The translations under genes and the position numbers were made by a program. The notes beneath the pieces are model-generated. The model was not told the origin of the DNA. It worked only from the letters and a program-made list of their open reading frames with translations, and searched no databases. A DNA stretch of 64,000 nt from Chondrus crispus (lineage: Eukaryota > Rhodophyta > Florideophyceae > Gigartinales > Gigartinaceae): positions 248,001-312,000 of the forward strand of contig NW_005179310.1 of the NCBI RefSeq assembly GCF_000350225.1, read 5' to 3'. Of this stretch, positions 1-12,753 are shown piece by piece; positions within the stretch are counted from its first letter, which is position 1, and each line of letters begins with the position of its first letter.

Positions 1-560
1 ATGGGTCGTAAATCCAATGCTCGAAGAGCGCCTTGTATACCTTATACCCTTGATAAGATCTTCGACGGGGACGTCGCAACGTAGCCCGTCGGGAAAGAAG
101 AAAACGTTGCAGCGCTACATCGTCGTACTGCCCAATGGCAAAGTACCAACACCGGATCGGTTGCAACCAGATTCCGATGGAACCAACGCTGAGAAAAGCA
201 CCACTGGTGCCCCAACACAGAAGCCCGATGACTTATGACGTCACGTTGCGGATCGCAATCCTACAAGGTGGGACCAACTCAAGATTAAGGGAAATTAGGA
301 TAGGGAAGTAAAGGAAAATTGATAAGAAAAAAGGGGACCCCCGAGCGCAAAGGATATCGTAGGCTAGAGTAGAAGGGAATGTCTTGTAAAAGACGGACTT
401 CGACCAAGGCGATATCAAACTCTGGCAACTCGGGTTACTTTTACTGACTTGGTGGTCAGAGGGCTAAGGTATATATCGCCCCGCCGGAGCCACTACAGTA
501 GCTCCCGGCGCTAGATCCTAGATCTAATCTAGTGTCAGCAAAATTAATGCCAACTAATTA
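1..560 (+). other. Possible 3' end of an unknown LTR element
   Basis: A short open stretch (about 17-238) without recognisable domains is followed by a purine tract at 324-336 (AAGAAAAAAGGGG) and then by a TATA-like TATATAT at 470-476 and A/T-rich sequence with AATAAA-like runs near 565-590. The order coding end, polypurine tract, TATA box would fit the 3' end of an LTR element. No second LTR copy is present in the window, so the boundary is unproven. I do not recognise the short reading frame. Confidence 0.25.
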
Positions 561-3500
561 ACTAAATAAAATAAAATAATTAAAAATTAACACTGTGCAA
601 TTATTCACACGTGTGTCCTCCAAGCCGGACTACTTTTCATATCCAAATATTTTCCTTTCTTTTCACCCCCCTTTTCAGGTGCGTATTGCACTACATATCC
701 CCCTTCCGAACGCTCTTTTACGCCGCTCCGCCATCGTATAATCTCCTCGCCGTTTCTCTCATAACCCTACACCGCCGTATCCGGTAATCGGTGAAAGTTC
801 AAGAGCAAGACGGGCCTCATGTTTCCTTCATCCTCCTCTTTTCTCATACGCCCCGTCGCTGCGGTCGCATTTTCTTCTCTCCACTTTCCTTCTCATTTCC
901 TCGTTACTGTCGCCCTTCTCTTATCTATTTTCCGTGCACCTCTGCTACTGCAGTTTCACATCCCCTATTACCTTCTCTTTTCCTTTCCTAATCCACAAGA
1001 CCGCCGGCTGGGGGGTCATGCCCTCTTTTTTCTCATTGATCGGCCCACGGACCTCTCACTGCCTTCCGAAATGCCCCCATCTTCCTTAGCCTTCAGGCTT
1101 TCCGGATGTCTATTTTCACGCCTCTACGAGACAATGTCCCAGCTCTCCAGCACGTGATTACCTCCTCTACGGTTCTCGGATTGTCTACTGATCCCGATCA
1201 ATCCCTGTCCTGACGTCATCGACGTCTATACAAAGTCATCAGGTACAATCTCCTCCTCCTTATTTTTCTGCCTGCGCCCCGCCGACGGCGGTTGCATCTT
1301 CCCTCAATCCCTCACTCCTTCTCTTTTTCCGTTCATCAGCTTTCCGTGATACAGTGTGTCGCTGCGTTAGTTCCGCACCTCCTTGCCAACCTGTCCTACA
1401 GGTTCCTCAGCGGGGATGATTTTGTGAGAGTCGACTCCGCGTGTCGACTTGATCCTTTTTAGCACGTGTACGGGTACTTGTCCAGGTAGCCACGCATCAA
1501 AAATAAATGAAAAATTTATGTGTATTACGATCGTCGGCGAGACTGACCTCCTCTTTTCTCCTTTGTACGTCGCTGTCGTCGAGGATCGGGTTCGTATCGT
1601 CACTGCGAAGGGGATGAGGATAACGCTTCCCTTTTTCTGAAGTGCCGCGCATTATCATAAAAATTGTACTTGCCCAGTGGGCACGGCGTCAACATTGCCT
1701 CCCTCAGCTACGCATGATCCGCGTCAACGTAAGAAGGACCCTTCGACGTCCCAAAATTCATCCCTCGAAAATTGTGTCTTCAATCCCTCGTAGGACGACA
1801 GCCTCACGTGGCGCAGTCATTCAGACAATGCTTTGCTTTCCTTGGCTCGATGAGCAATTTTTTTGTAATTTGCGTTGCAACTTTGAGATAGGTCGCGCTC
1901 CGGCTGTGGACTGGTGAGAACGAATGGGCAGAATTGTTACGGTGGTTGCGTTTGTCCGTACGGCGTAACTCATCATCCATGTGCAACCCTCGTGTCCGGC
2001 AGACCAGGACAAAATAAATAACTGAGGAGAGACGGCAATGTATCATTGTCCGAGTTGTCTCCTTAACTTTCCAGCGATCGGTTCACAGTGGCCGTCCGTA
2101 CGGCGGTCTCTCCTTTCCCGCAGTCCTTCCTTCAGCCGTCTCTCTCAGTCTCTCCTCTTCTCTTGCCCATTCCTCGGGGCCTTCTGGTGAGTACAGTAGC
2201 GGTGGTCATTGCCATCGCGTTGGCTCCTCAATACGCGCGTGGGACCTCGCACATTCGTCATTCGATGTAGTCCTTTGTCATTCCAATGTTCTCTCCGGTT
2301 ACCTCCCCTCATTTGTGAAACATGGGGGAGGGTGCGCTGTGATCCGGACCTTTTTTTTTCTTTCTCTCTGCAATTTCAGGGGATAAACTGCGGGTTACAT
2401 GGTATGGCACGAATTACACGTGATTGCACCGCTCAGATTGAGTCCATGTGAAATGGCGGTCGTCTCCTCGCCAGTAGTTGCTTCGTATGGGACTTGTCGG
2501 CGGTAATGAGGGTACCGGTGGTCTTAGCAGGGGATCGTCGGTCTCTATTTTGAGGATCAATCGCACCGTCTCGAAAACAACACTTTCCATCACCCCCCGT
2601 CGGCGAACGAGCAGTACACCTGCACACGTGGCTACGTGTGTCCCAGCTTCGTCACGATAAATTCCGTCTCCTAATCGAGCATGCCAGGGACAGTTGTTCA
2701 CGGCATTAAATCAATGAGGCTCGCCGTTTCTCAGCCATTTCCCCTAAGCTGTCTATACCGGATACCTCCCCCCTTCACGCAGCCAACATCCGAAACTGCC
2801 TCTAAGTCTGCTCTTTGACCTTTTCCAGGGATGCAGCCCATTCTCTTGCACGTCGCCGACATGTACCCCTTTCTTCGTCTAACTGTCATTTTTCTTTCGC
2901 CTGAAAGAACCACACCGTTATGTTCTTACGACTTATAATAAGTCTCCTCGGGACGCATGCTTTCAATTCCCTTGCCAATATCCTATTGCTTACGAGATGA
3001 CACGGGGCGTCCTCCGTGTCAAAAACCTGATATCACCTTTCCTCCCGGCCGTGGGTGATTGGTCACATCTTGTTTCCTCGCTCGTAAACCCACCGATGAT
3101 CCCCGCCTCGAGAGGCATTCTCTCCCACGGATGCTCTGACTTGCTCAAGAGAGCTCGATCGCGAGCACGACCGATGGTTCTTCGCGGAAAGGACTTGTAA
3201 GTCGTTCCTCGCCTTCTGCTTGGGTCCCGCTCGTCGAGATCGATGTCTTTTCGGTCCTCCTCGCCCTTCGTGTTGACGTCGCGGTGCGAAGTTATGTTCC
3301 GCCTTTGCCAGAAATAAAATAAACAAGCAAAGGAACCGACAAAATATAAAAATACAGAGGGGTAGAAACGGTAGCAGGAAAATAAGTAACGGGCTGCAGA
3401 GAGACAGAGAACTCCCTACATCAGGTCCCTTGACTTCTTGACCTTTGGAACACATCCGACACGCTTGGGAAGAGCTCGACGACGTCGTCGTCTGACGCTG

Positions 3501-4650
3501 TAAGCAGCGTTCTGCGTGCTGGTCGGCGACTCTGCATCCTGCCGCCGTCTGATACTTCTCCTACTAGTCTCGTGGTACTGTAGGAGCAGTCAGCGTATGG
3601 AATCTCGTAGCTCGACGTCCTTGGGCATTCAAAAAAGAAAATGACAAAATAAAACAACAAGCACTCCTTCTCGGTGTGACACACCGCATGGTTACTTGAT
3701 GACGACCGTCGAGTCGCCATTCTGATTTGGTCTTGAGACGTCGATAAATTGAAGTCGCAAATCTTGTTCGCCGTCGTTCGCGACGAGAGGTTCGCGTTCT
3801 GTACGTCACAAAACAAAAACAAAAATAACTACACGAACGAAAACAAAGAAGTGGGGAAGGTAGGGAGTTATAGTGTCAAGCCAGTAAGTAGGTCGCTCGT
3901 AGTTCAAAAAATGGTGCGCGACAAAACTCCTTCCTTTGAGCGTTTTGGACTCGCTGATCGACCTCCGCTGTGCGGGGTTGTTTCCTTGACATTAACAGAC
4001 AAAAATAAAAGAGACAAACAAAATGGAGAATAACAAAGCAAAGATCAAGTAGCTGATCGTCGGTGATCTGTAAATGCGTTGCGCGCGTGCAAAAAAACAC
4101 AGAGGGCCAGTGTCTGCCGCAGCCGACGGCCTTCTCGATATCCCCTCAGTTAGGCTGGGCTTCCTCCACACGCGGTCTCACTGCACGCAACAGCGTATCT
4201 CTCCTCTGGCTTGTGAGCACTGTAGGCGGCTCACGTCGATCCCTTTTTCGAATTCCCGCACGGGACAATCGTGCTCCTCCTTCACTCGTTCGTGAGTTCG
4301 CATGGATATTTGGTACGGACTCATGTGCGCAATTCGCAATTTCCCTAAGTACCCAGCCCATCGTGTGTCTCCCTTTCAGCATACAATGTCTTCCTACATT
4401 CCAATTAAAAATTCCAGATGCTGTTCTGTGTTCCACTTTGGCTACGCAACAATCGTCGCGAACCTCCTCTTCCGAGTACCGTACAGTACCTTCCCATTCT
4501 CTTTCGTACTTCGCCCTTTTTGTGAGGAGTGGATCGCCGGTCCGAACGTCACTTCTCGTGACCTCGGTGACTCCTGCTCACTCCTAGACAGCGTAGTACC
4601 TTTTCTTCTGACCACAATAAAAAATATCAATTCCTGAAATCGCGGCACGC
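561..4650. other. Unidentified sequence, no gene recognised
   Basis: No reading frame here shows a recognisable domain, and all open stretches are short and overlap on several frames. The sequence is pyrimidine-rich on the + strand in many places. Four A-rich tracts stand out at 3310-3357, 3631-3660, 3808-3851 and 3991-4035; on the - strand they are T-rich and could be intron-like or simple-sequence patches. It may be decayed Gypsy-1 3' sequence or old unique DNA; I cannot tell which. Confidence 0.5.
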
Positions 4651-4798
4651 GTCGCTCTACTTGTCTGTAGGGGACCGGAGGGCCCCTCAACTGACTCTTT
4701 CCATCTCATCGTTCCCTTTTCCGTCACCCTCGGGTCGGCTCACTCTCCCCAGTGCGGACTGTCGCACTGATGCTGGCATGTGGACTTCTTGACTACAA

Positions 4799-6288
4799 CT
4801 ATCCTGATTGAGCTTGCGCGACCTGCGCGAGCAAGGAAAATCTTTTCCTTCGGAAATAAGCAACAGCAGCGCTGCGGGGCAACTGCTCCATGGGCTCCCA
4901 CGTTGCGTCCTCGAGAGTATACCCATACCATCTCACTTTGAGAATTAATTTCTCCTCGTCGTAGCCGTGGTCCAGGATCTTGTCGATCACATGCTCCTGG
5001 CTCTCGGCTCCTTCTTCCTGCGTGTCAAACTTTCCTTTCCCCTTCCGAAGAGCCAGCGACTCTTCCTCATCCTGCTCTTCCGAACCTCCCACATCTTGTA
5101 GATCGGGCGGGGTGCCCGCAGCTTCCTGAATTACCACAGGTCCGTCATCCGTCCTATCCTTCGCTTGCGCGGCGGGTTCTTCTCGTTCCCTTTCTCGATT
5201 GAGGAACTGTAGCGCTTGTCGTAGCCCGATTATCGGCGTGTAGTCCATGGGACTAGGGGCTAATTCGACTCTATCTCGCGACACGCGCTCTCCTTGGTCG
5301 CCGATGGCAATGACGACCGTATTCCCAGTTGACTCCTTCACTTGATACGGACCCGTAGCCAGAAGTGCCAACTTTCGTTTCGGCTCAGTGGCCGTGCCTT
5401 GCTCCTTTCGAAGGAATACGTATGATCCTGAAGGGATGTCATACTTCGGCTTGCGGAGCCTTGCGTCGAAATTTCGCCTGTAGCGCGCTTGTTCTTTCCG
5501 CAAGCTCTTACCAGCGCCTTTCATCAGGCTTTCCAACTACGACTGCCATTTCAGGTAGTACGCTCGATTCGAGCTAAATCCTTCCAAACTTGGCTGTGCT
5601 TGTAACGCAATGCTTCTCGGCGCCCGAGCTAACACCAGCTCGAAGGGCGCGATGTTCGCAGTTCGATAAACTTGCGTGTTGTATGCGAACGGCACAGCGT
5701 CGCTAAATAAGTCCCAGTTCTTTGCATGCTCTCCAACATATTTTCGCAACGCGTAAGTCAGCGTGCGGTTAAACCTCTCAACTTGGCTGTTGGCTTGCGG
5801 GTGGTACGTAGTCGTGAACACATTGCGTATGCCGAGAATTCGGCAGACATTCTGAAAGAACCGGGCCGTCAACTGTGTTCCATTGTCGGACAGCAGCTTG
5901 ACCGGCGGTCCGTACACGAATACCCAATGGTGAACGAAGGCTTGTGCGATGTGCGCAGCTGATATCTTCTTCAACGGTACGGTTCGTACCAGTTTCGAGT
6001 ATCGATCGCTGATCACGAGAATATACCGATTTCCTCGTTTAGTTGTAATCAGCTCGCCGAGGATGTCGATGGCGACAAATTCCAGCGAAGCTTTGGTCGT
6101 GAACAGCTTCATTTCCTTCGTGTTTCTTCTTAACTTCACCCTTTCCCGCGCACATGCGGCGCAAATCTTCGCGACTGCGTAGCAGTCTAGGGCCATCGTA
6201 GGCCAATAAAAATATGTTCTCAATGTCTTGTAAAGTTTCCTGTCTCCCGAGTGTCGTGCCAATTTTGCGTAATGGCTTCACCTTAGGA
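4799..6288 (-). pseudogene. Gypsy-1 integrase with C-terminal chromodomain, one internal stop
   Basis: This is the 3' end of a Ty3/gypsy chromovirus pol, whose integrase inserts element cDNA into chromatin. Reading right to left, it starts in the zinc-binding part (YFYWPTM, then the CAAC pair). The catalytic core follows with Asp in AIDILGE, Asp in LLSDNGTQ and Glu in QVERFNRTL. Then come a basic C-terminal region (GPYQV) and a chromodomain near the end (HVIDKILDHGYDEE through ATWEPMEQL). The frame is continuous except for one in-frame TAG at 5537-5539, so it looks recently inactivated. RT and RNase H are missing because the homology stops at about 6288, where Copia-A1 begins. No LTR was recognised on its left. 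Confidence 0.88.
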
Positions 6289-6482
6289 CGCGTCGTTCTT
6301 GCTCTCTTGTGTGAATTGGTTTTGGTCATCGCCGCCGCTGTCTTCGTTGTCTTCGTCCTTGGTTTGGCTTTCGTTCTTGCTGTGGTTCTTGCTGCTGTCT
6401 CTGTCTTTGGTCTTCGTCTTCGTTTCCGCTCCCGCTACCGCTGTCGTCGTCAATCTCGTATTTGGTTTTTCTTCGTTCTCTC

Positions 6483-7154
6483 ATGCAAAGTAAGTTTTGA
6501 GTTTCTTTCCATTTCCTACACATCTAAGTGATTGTCTTTGCACGTTCTGGTGGTTCTTAAGAGCAATAATTCCAAAATCTGTTACTGACGATTATCTTCA
6601 TATTCCTTATTGTGAATACCTGTTTTTACGGGGTTGTGTTAGATCTGGAATTAGTACCGGTGCGCTCTGCGCCTGGGAAGCTGGTCACCGGTCGAACGGT
6701 TCAGACATCGGAGGTCGTATCCGTTGAGATGCTTGAGCCTGAGGATGAACCTTCGCCTGGGCTCGCGCTTCCGGGTCCCTCTCCGAGTAGCGCACCTTAT
6801 AGGATTCTTCGTATTCCGAGCTCTGCTCCCGCACCAATAAAGAGAACTACGCATCGACTTTCTGCTCGGAAAGCGGCTGTTCTCGCCGATAAAGAGTTTA
6901 AGCGTGAGCGCAAGAGGAATCGTAAGGTGTGCCCGCGGTATAAGCGGTATTGTAAAGTGTGCGGCGTTAGTGGCAATAGTGCGAAGGCCTTTTACGACCA
7001 CATTCAGTCTAGGTCTCATCGCATTCAAGTTGCCAACGCTAAGGAGACTCCGCGTTGTATCCCTTGCAATGGTGTCTTTGAGTCTCACGGGCACCTGAAG
7101 TGCCACGAGAACGGTGGCGCACACTTAAAGGTAGTTTGTGAACAGAATAGTTAG
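6483..7154 (+). CDS. Two-finger C2H2 (U1/JAZ-type) accessory protein of Copia-A1, predicted spliced
   Basis: The open frame (6612-7154) has no ATG near its start, only GTG. An ATG at 6483 is followed after seven bases by a consensus donor (GTAAGT at 6490) and there is an acceptor TTAG ending at 6642. Removing the 153-nt intron 6490-6642 puts the ATG in frame with the zinc-finger frame, giving 172 aa. A basic stretch precedes finger 1 (C106, C109, H122, H128) and finger 2 (C141, C144, H157, H163). Both are C-x2-C-x12-H-x5-H, the spacing of U1/matrin/JAZ fingers that often bind RNA. In this copy finger 2 has G where the others have R, and GGAH for GAAH. The frame is open although the gag-pol next to it is wrecked. 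Nucleic-acid binding is inferred; the role is unknown. Confidence 0.6.
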
Positions 7155-7326
7155 GGATTTCATCCAAATAAATTCACATATCTGTTCGCAAATTTCTCCT
7201 AGTGCAACTTCATAGTAATCATATCGAATTTCTTAGACGGGTGGGCTTGCCATTGTGTTGACTATCGGTTAACGGCTTGGGATCCCCGAACGGAATTTCG
7301 AATACTTGAAGTTTATTTGCACTAAA

Positions 7327-10300
7327 ATGGAAGATCAAGGAGGAGGAGGATCCATCAGAATCGACAAACTGACGGACTCCAACTTCTACGTGTGGAAGCA
7401 GAAAAGACAACTTCTGCTTGCTCTACGTGATGTTGACCAATACGTCGTTGAGGGAAGAGTTCCAAGTGAGGAACGCGCGGAAGAGCGTAAGAAGTGGATC
7501 AGAGGTGACAGTAAAGCTAAAGCACTGATTGGTCTCTCCCTATCAGATGAGCATCTTGAGCATGTACGTGATGTTGATACTGCTCATGAGATGTGGGAAG
7601 CTATTGTCAACGTGTTTGAGAGGCACACTTTGCTGAACAAACTAGCTGCACGTCGTGAGTTCTACACTGTGAAGATGCTTTCCGGTGAAAAGGTGCTTGC
7701 ATACATCAATCGTGTCAAGCAGCTGGCAGCCATCCTCAAGTCAATGAGCGTAAACATCGATGACAAGGAGATGGCCATGGCAGTGCTCAACGGTCTGCCT
7801 GCCCGTTTCGAGGCTCTCATCGTTGCACTTGATGCTCTTGGTAATGAGGAAAAGATATTCAGTTTGGACTTTGTGAAAAGTCGTCTGCTGCAGGAAGAGC
7901 AACGAGCAAACATGAAGTCTAGCTCCTCACAGACATCGGCTCTGGTTAATCGTGCCCCGAACAATCGGGACATAAACGATTACAAATGCACGAACTGCGG
8001 TCATACAGGCCATACGGCAACCCGCTGCTGGGGAAAGGATTTGAATGGGCGTCGCCCGGCTCCTCCTAGCGGATATAAACCGCGTATGTCTCAGCGGAAA
8101 CAATCTGCATTTGTCACATAGAAACCTGATCCCGACATGGTTGTAAACAGCGTCGACTTCACATGTCTGATGTCGAAAGCTTCGCACACGAACGATATGG
8201 AGATGTTGCCTTCGTGGCTCGTAGATTCAGCTTGTACAGCTCAAATTACATATGACCGATCTTTGTTTGCAACGTATGAGCCACTTGAATCCGCCTCTGT
8301 TCAGATGGGAACCAAGGCTAGTGCAAAGGTTGCCGGCCGTGGTGACGTTCACTTGAAGTTAAATGTGAATGGCCGCATCGAACCGTGCAAGTTGACGGAT
8401 GTATTGCACGTTCCGGACTTTGCGTTCTCTCTGCTCTCTGTCAGTCGAATGACTGAACTTGGACTAAAAGTTGGGTTCGAAAAGGGAAAATGCGTGGTCA
8501 GGCGAGGCTCAAACCGTAGTGGCGACTGCGACATTGGTTAGAGAAGTTTACGTTCTCGACATCGTCAGTGACATCGGATCTGCATATGCTGCCACTCTGC
8601 AAACGTGGCATGAGCGATTTGCACATGTGCATTCTCAAGGTATTGCTTCGATGATTCGTGACAATGTGGTAAGTGGAGTCAAACTACTTGGCAATGAGGC
8701 TAACAAAATTAACAATACTGACAATGATTGCATCTCTGAAAAATGTTCTGCGTGCGTCTACGGCAAAGCCACTCGATCTGTGATCCCAAAAGAGCGGTCC
8801 TCGAGGCGGGCATACTTCTGTCTAGACTTAGTTCACTCTGATGTTTGTGGCCCCTTAGAGGTGCAGTCCATTGGTGGTGCCAAGTACTTCATTACCTTCA
8901 TAGATGATCATTCAAACTGGTCAGTAGTGTACCCTATGCATCATAAATCAGAAGCATTTGAACGATACAAAATGTTTGCACAACTTGCTAAGACTCACAC
9001 TGGTCGCAAGATCAAAGTGCTTCGCACCGATCGAGGTGGTGAGTATCTTGTCACGGAGTTTAAGTCTTTTCTGATTGCAAATGGTACTCAGCATCAAATG
9101 ACGACCGCGTACACACCGGAGCAAAATGGCGTCGCCGAACGACTGAACAGAACTTTGGTAAACCTGGTGCGCTCCATGCTAGCGCACAAGAAAGTTACAA
9201 AGGGGTTCTGGGCAGAAGCACTTGCCAATGCAGTGTACGTTCGAAATCGAGTCACGTCACGTGCCATTCCCCCTAAGATGACCCCATACCACTTATGGAT
9301 GAGATCTGTGCCAAATGTTGGTCATTTGCGTGTTTTTGATTCAAAGTGTTGGTATACATTACCAAAACACAACATCCAGAAACTTGACGCCCGTGCAAAG
9401 GAGGCAATGTTTCTGGGGTATGCTGAAAATACGAAACCTTACAAGTTGTGGGATAGTTGATTTACACAAAGTGATCGTATCCAGAGATGTTACTTTTGAC
9501 GAGTCCACGGGAGGCAAATCTGGTGAACCGATGGATACAAAGGAGGAGGCTTCAACTGATGATGACACGATTAACTTGAACATCAACATGAGGAAGTTGC
9601 AGAAAATGATGCAGTGGCATCAGAACCATCATCGCTGGATGAACAACAAGACTCTGATGAATCCTCCAACTCCTCCCCAACTGCAGGGGAGGACGAAACT
9701 ACCGAAACAGTTGAGCAACACGTAGTTGAGGAAGAAACGATTGATCCGCCAACTAATCTCCGTCGGTTCACTCGCATTCGCAAAACGCCTGGGGCGTGGT
9801 GGCCAGCAGCTTTGGTGACTGCTGGACTCCTTAGCCACGCCCATGTGATAACGGAAATCCCAAACTCGTACAAGGAAGCTATGGATTCTCCAAAAGCTCG
9901 CTTCTGGCAGAAGGGCATCGACAAAGAACTTGCTTCACAACACAAAAACAAAACATGGACACTTGTTCCAAGATCTCAAGCATCAAACGTCCTGACGTCC
10001 AGGTGGGTTTTCGGAGTGAAGCAACTTCCTGACGAGTCCGGAAATTTGGTCGAAACTGCAAAGGGACGTCTTGTGGCACGAGGCTTTCAACAAGTAGAAG
10101 GCATCGATTACACTGAAACTTTCGCCCCTGTCATCAAGTTCACAACTATCCGTCTGCTGCTGGCACTGGTTGCGCAATTTGACCTTGAGCTGCATCAGAT
10201 GGACGTGGTGACTGCCTTCCTCAACGGTGACCTTCACGAAGAAATCTACATGGAGCAACCTGAAGGATGCATCGACAAAGTCAAACCTGATTCGGTGTGT

Positions 10301-11178
10301 AAACTTTTGAAAGCAATCTATGGTCTTAAGCAAGCCCATCGCCAATGGCATAGTAAGATCGATGAGTTTCTGATCACTGAACTTGGTTTCAACACTACAC
10401 GCAGCGACCCATGTCTTTACATTCGACGTCAAGGCAATGTCATCATGATTATCGCGTTGTACGTGGACGATCTGCTGCTAGCTGGAAGTGACTTGGAGGC
10501 CATATTATGGATGAAAAATGAACTCAACAAACGATTCGATATGAAAGACCTTGGCGAGGCAAAGACTTGTATTGGTCTAGAGATCGACCGTATACGTTCT
10601 AAACACGTCCTGACCGTCACGCAGTCGAAGTATGCCCAAGCAGTACTGAAACGGTTCAAAATGTCGGCATGCAATCCTTGCGTTACTCCGATGGAACAGT
10701 CTCGACATGTCACAATGCAAGTGGCCGAAACTGGCACTGATGACAACCCATGCTTTGAACAATATCGTCAGGCCATTGGATGTCTAATGTTCCTAATGGT
10801 CGGGACCCGCCCCGATATTGCGTTTGTCATTGGAAAGTTATCTCAACATGTGCCGACCCTCACGAGTCGCACTGGTCAGGTGTGAAACGTGTTTTGAGAT
10901 ACTTGCGTGGGTCCCAGCATCTTGGAATAGTGTTTTGGTAAAGATGATCTTGGTACGGAACTTCATGGGTATAGCGACGCAGATTGGGGTGGATGCCTTG
11001 AATCACGAAAATCAACGAGTGGGTACGTGTTCAAGCTTTGTGATGGGCCTATCAGTTGGGCTTCTCGGAAACAAACAGTAGTTGCAAAGTCTACTTGTGA
11101 GGCAGAATACATCGCAGTCAGTGAAGCATGCAAAGAGGCTGCGTGGCTTCGACGCTTCCATGCCGATGTACTTGGTGC
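7327..11178 (+). pseudogene. Copia-A1 gag-pol, multiply frameshifted
   Basis: It begins at the ATG at 7327 (MEDQGGGG). The gag domain and zinc knuckle (CTNCGHTGHTATRC) read well. A TAG at 8119-8121 replaces the CAG seen in Copia-A5. Compared with A5 there is a +1 near 8507, a +1 near 9457, a +2 near 9588, a -1 near 10849 and a +1 near 10930. Protease has DSA; integrase keeps HSDVCGP, RTDRGGEY and PEQNGVAERLNRTL; RT keeps YVDDLLLA; RNase H runs to about 11178, where an LTR interrupts it. It cannot make a functional polyprotein. Confidence 0.92.
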
Positions 11179-12429
11179 TATTGAAAATGGGCGACCACAT
11201 GCTGTTATCTGGAAAGTGCAAAATCGAGCGACGTGTGTACATGACTCGACGGTCCGGACCCTCACCCCATATCACCACATGACACGTGTAAATTCTCAGA
11301 TTTTGGGGTTCTGGGGACGAAAGTGGACTTTTGGAGGGTTATGCAAATTTGCATAAATGCCGAAAATTTGCATTTGGCCCGAACCGTTATATGGCTACAC
11401 AGGCAATACTGCAAATCTATTGGACGTCGGTTCGAATGCTGCAATTCTATTGGTCTGTTATGGTCCACTTATATGCAGTCATGCTGGTGATATATCTTGA
11501 ATGATCGGTATACGTTTTAATTACATCATTTTGGGGGTTTCAAGTTGTTCACCATGGTTGTAATGGGTAATTACGGGTGGCCTTGGCGCTGGACACTTGT
11601 GTGCGGTGTACACATGTACACATCACCAGGTTGCTGCGTGTACGTACACTTGTACACGTCGCCTACATACGGTCCGGCGCGTGTCCGAGCACAGTACATG
11701 TGAATTAAAAGTACAACAAGTATTTCTCGCAAGAGACATGTACTTACGTGAGTATTCAGTGTATGCATCACGCTGTATGCGACCCTTGCATCAGCACGCG
11801 CCGTCGTACTACACTCTCGTCAGCATGCGACGTTGTACTGTGCTCTCGTTATGGTGCGCCGTTGGATGCAAGTTGATGACAGTACTCGTGTGATTCACAT
11901 CAGATATCACGTGAGATGTGTAGAAAGTCTGGATGCACATTGTTGCTATCCGTGATAGTTGTCTGGCAGTGTGTACCGAAATTAGTAAGGTACGAAACAA
12001 GGGCATGTATGGGGACTGAGATATGACAGGACTTTGCGTTGTTGGAAATAGAGAGATGCCAAGTTGTTCATTGCGCAAGAATATATTCTGTCATGTCTGG
12101 ATGTAGATTAGTAAGGTGTGAAACGATTGCATGCATAGGGCCATGGTTTACAGTCACTCGAAATGTGTAGAAACTGTTGTGCACTGATAGTCAATAGTCA
12201 ATTTGTAAGGTGGAAATAGAACAGTGTGGACGGGCCAGAAGAGGACCGCGCTTGGTCGCGCATATGGTGAGTACAGTTTACCAGGCGCCAAAGTAATGGG
12301 ATAGTGTAACACTCAAAGTGTATAAGTATCGCCAAAAGACGGCTCCAAGTAAACCTCGGCACCAACTCCTTCACTCACCCACATCAACCTGCCCTCCTTC
12401 TCTCCCTTGCTCCTCCAAACCTAGCATTA
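11179..12429 (+). repeat. LTR, Copia A2 subtype (1251 bp)
   Basis: It starts TATTGAAAATG and ends CTAGCATTA, matching other A-type LTRs at both ends. The centre differs from the main A type (for example around 11290-11400) and matches the LTR at 18371-21836, whose length without insertions is also 1251 bp. A TATA-like GTATAAGTA lies near 12320. The flanks are Copia-A RNase H in + orientation on the left and in - orientation on the right, with no target duplication, so it sits at a rearrangement junction. Confidence 0.88.
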
Positions 12430-12753
12430 AATGATACGTAATATCAATGTGCCTGTTCCGACGATTTGTAGATTCGTTCTGAGCAAACGCAATCGTACCA
12501 GCGTTGTCACGTCCAACGCGAATTGTTGGATCCGAATTCGCACCAAGTACATCAGCATGGAAGCGTCGAAGCCACGCAGCCTCTTTGCATGCTTCACTGA
12601 GTGCGATGTATTCTGCCTCACAAGTAGACTTTGCAACTACTGTTTGTTTCCGGGAAGCCCAACTGATAGGCCCATCACAAAGCTTGAACACGTACCCACT
12701 CGTTGATTTTCGTGATTCAAGGCATCCACCCCAATCTGCGTCGCTATACCCAT
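12430..12753 (-). pseudogene. Copia-A RNase H fragment
   Basis: On the - strand this encodes part of copia RNase H: the WGGCLESRKSTSGY region, STCEAEYIALSEA and the DNAGT region (here GRDNAGT). It lies between two A-type LTRs, opposite in orientation to Copia-A1. It is a remnant of a separate copy and cannot function alone. Confidence 0.88.

Larger units (their letters stand above)
6289..11178 (+). mobile_element. Copia-A1, 5'-truncated decayed Ty1/copia element
   Basis: The homology to Copia-A5 starts inside the low-complexity leader at about 6291, directly against Gypsy-1 integrase; the 5' LTR and primer site are missing. Leader, zinc-finger gene, gag-pol and most of RNase H follow in the usual order. 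At 11178 the RNase H region is cut by an A2-type LTR. The gag-pol part has at least six lesions, while the zinc-finger frame is open. Confidence 0.9.

Noticed and set aside
3421..4587. Open frames of 100-170 codons as host genes
   Set aside because: Overlapping frames on both strands, no recognisable domains, and no clear exon structure.
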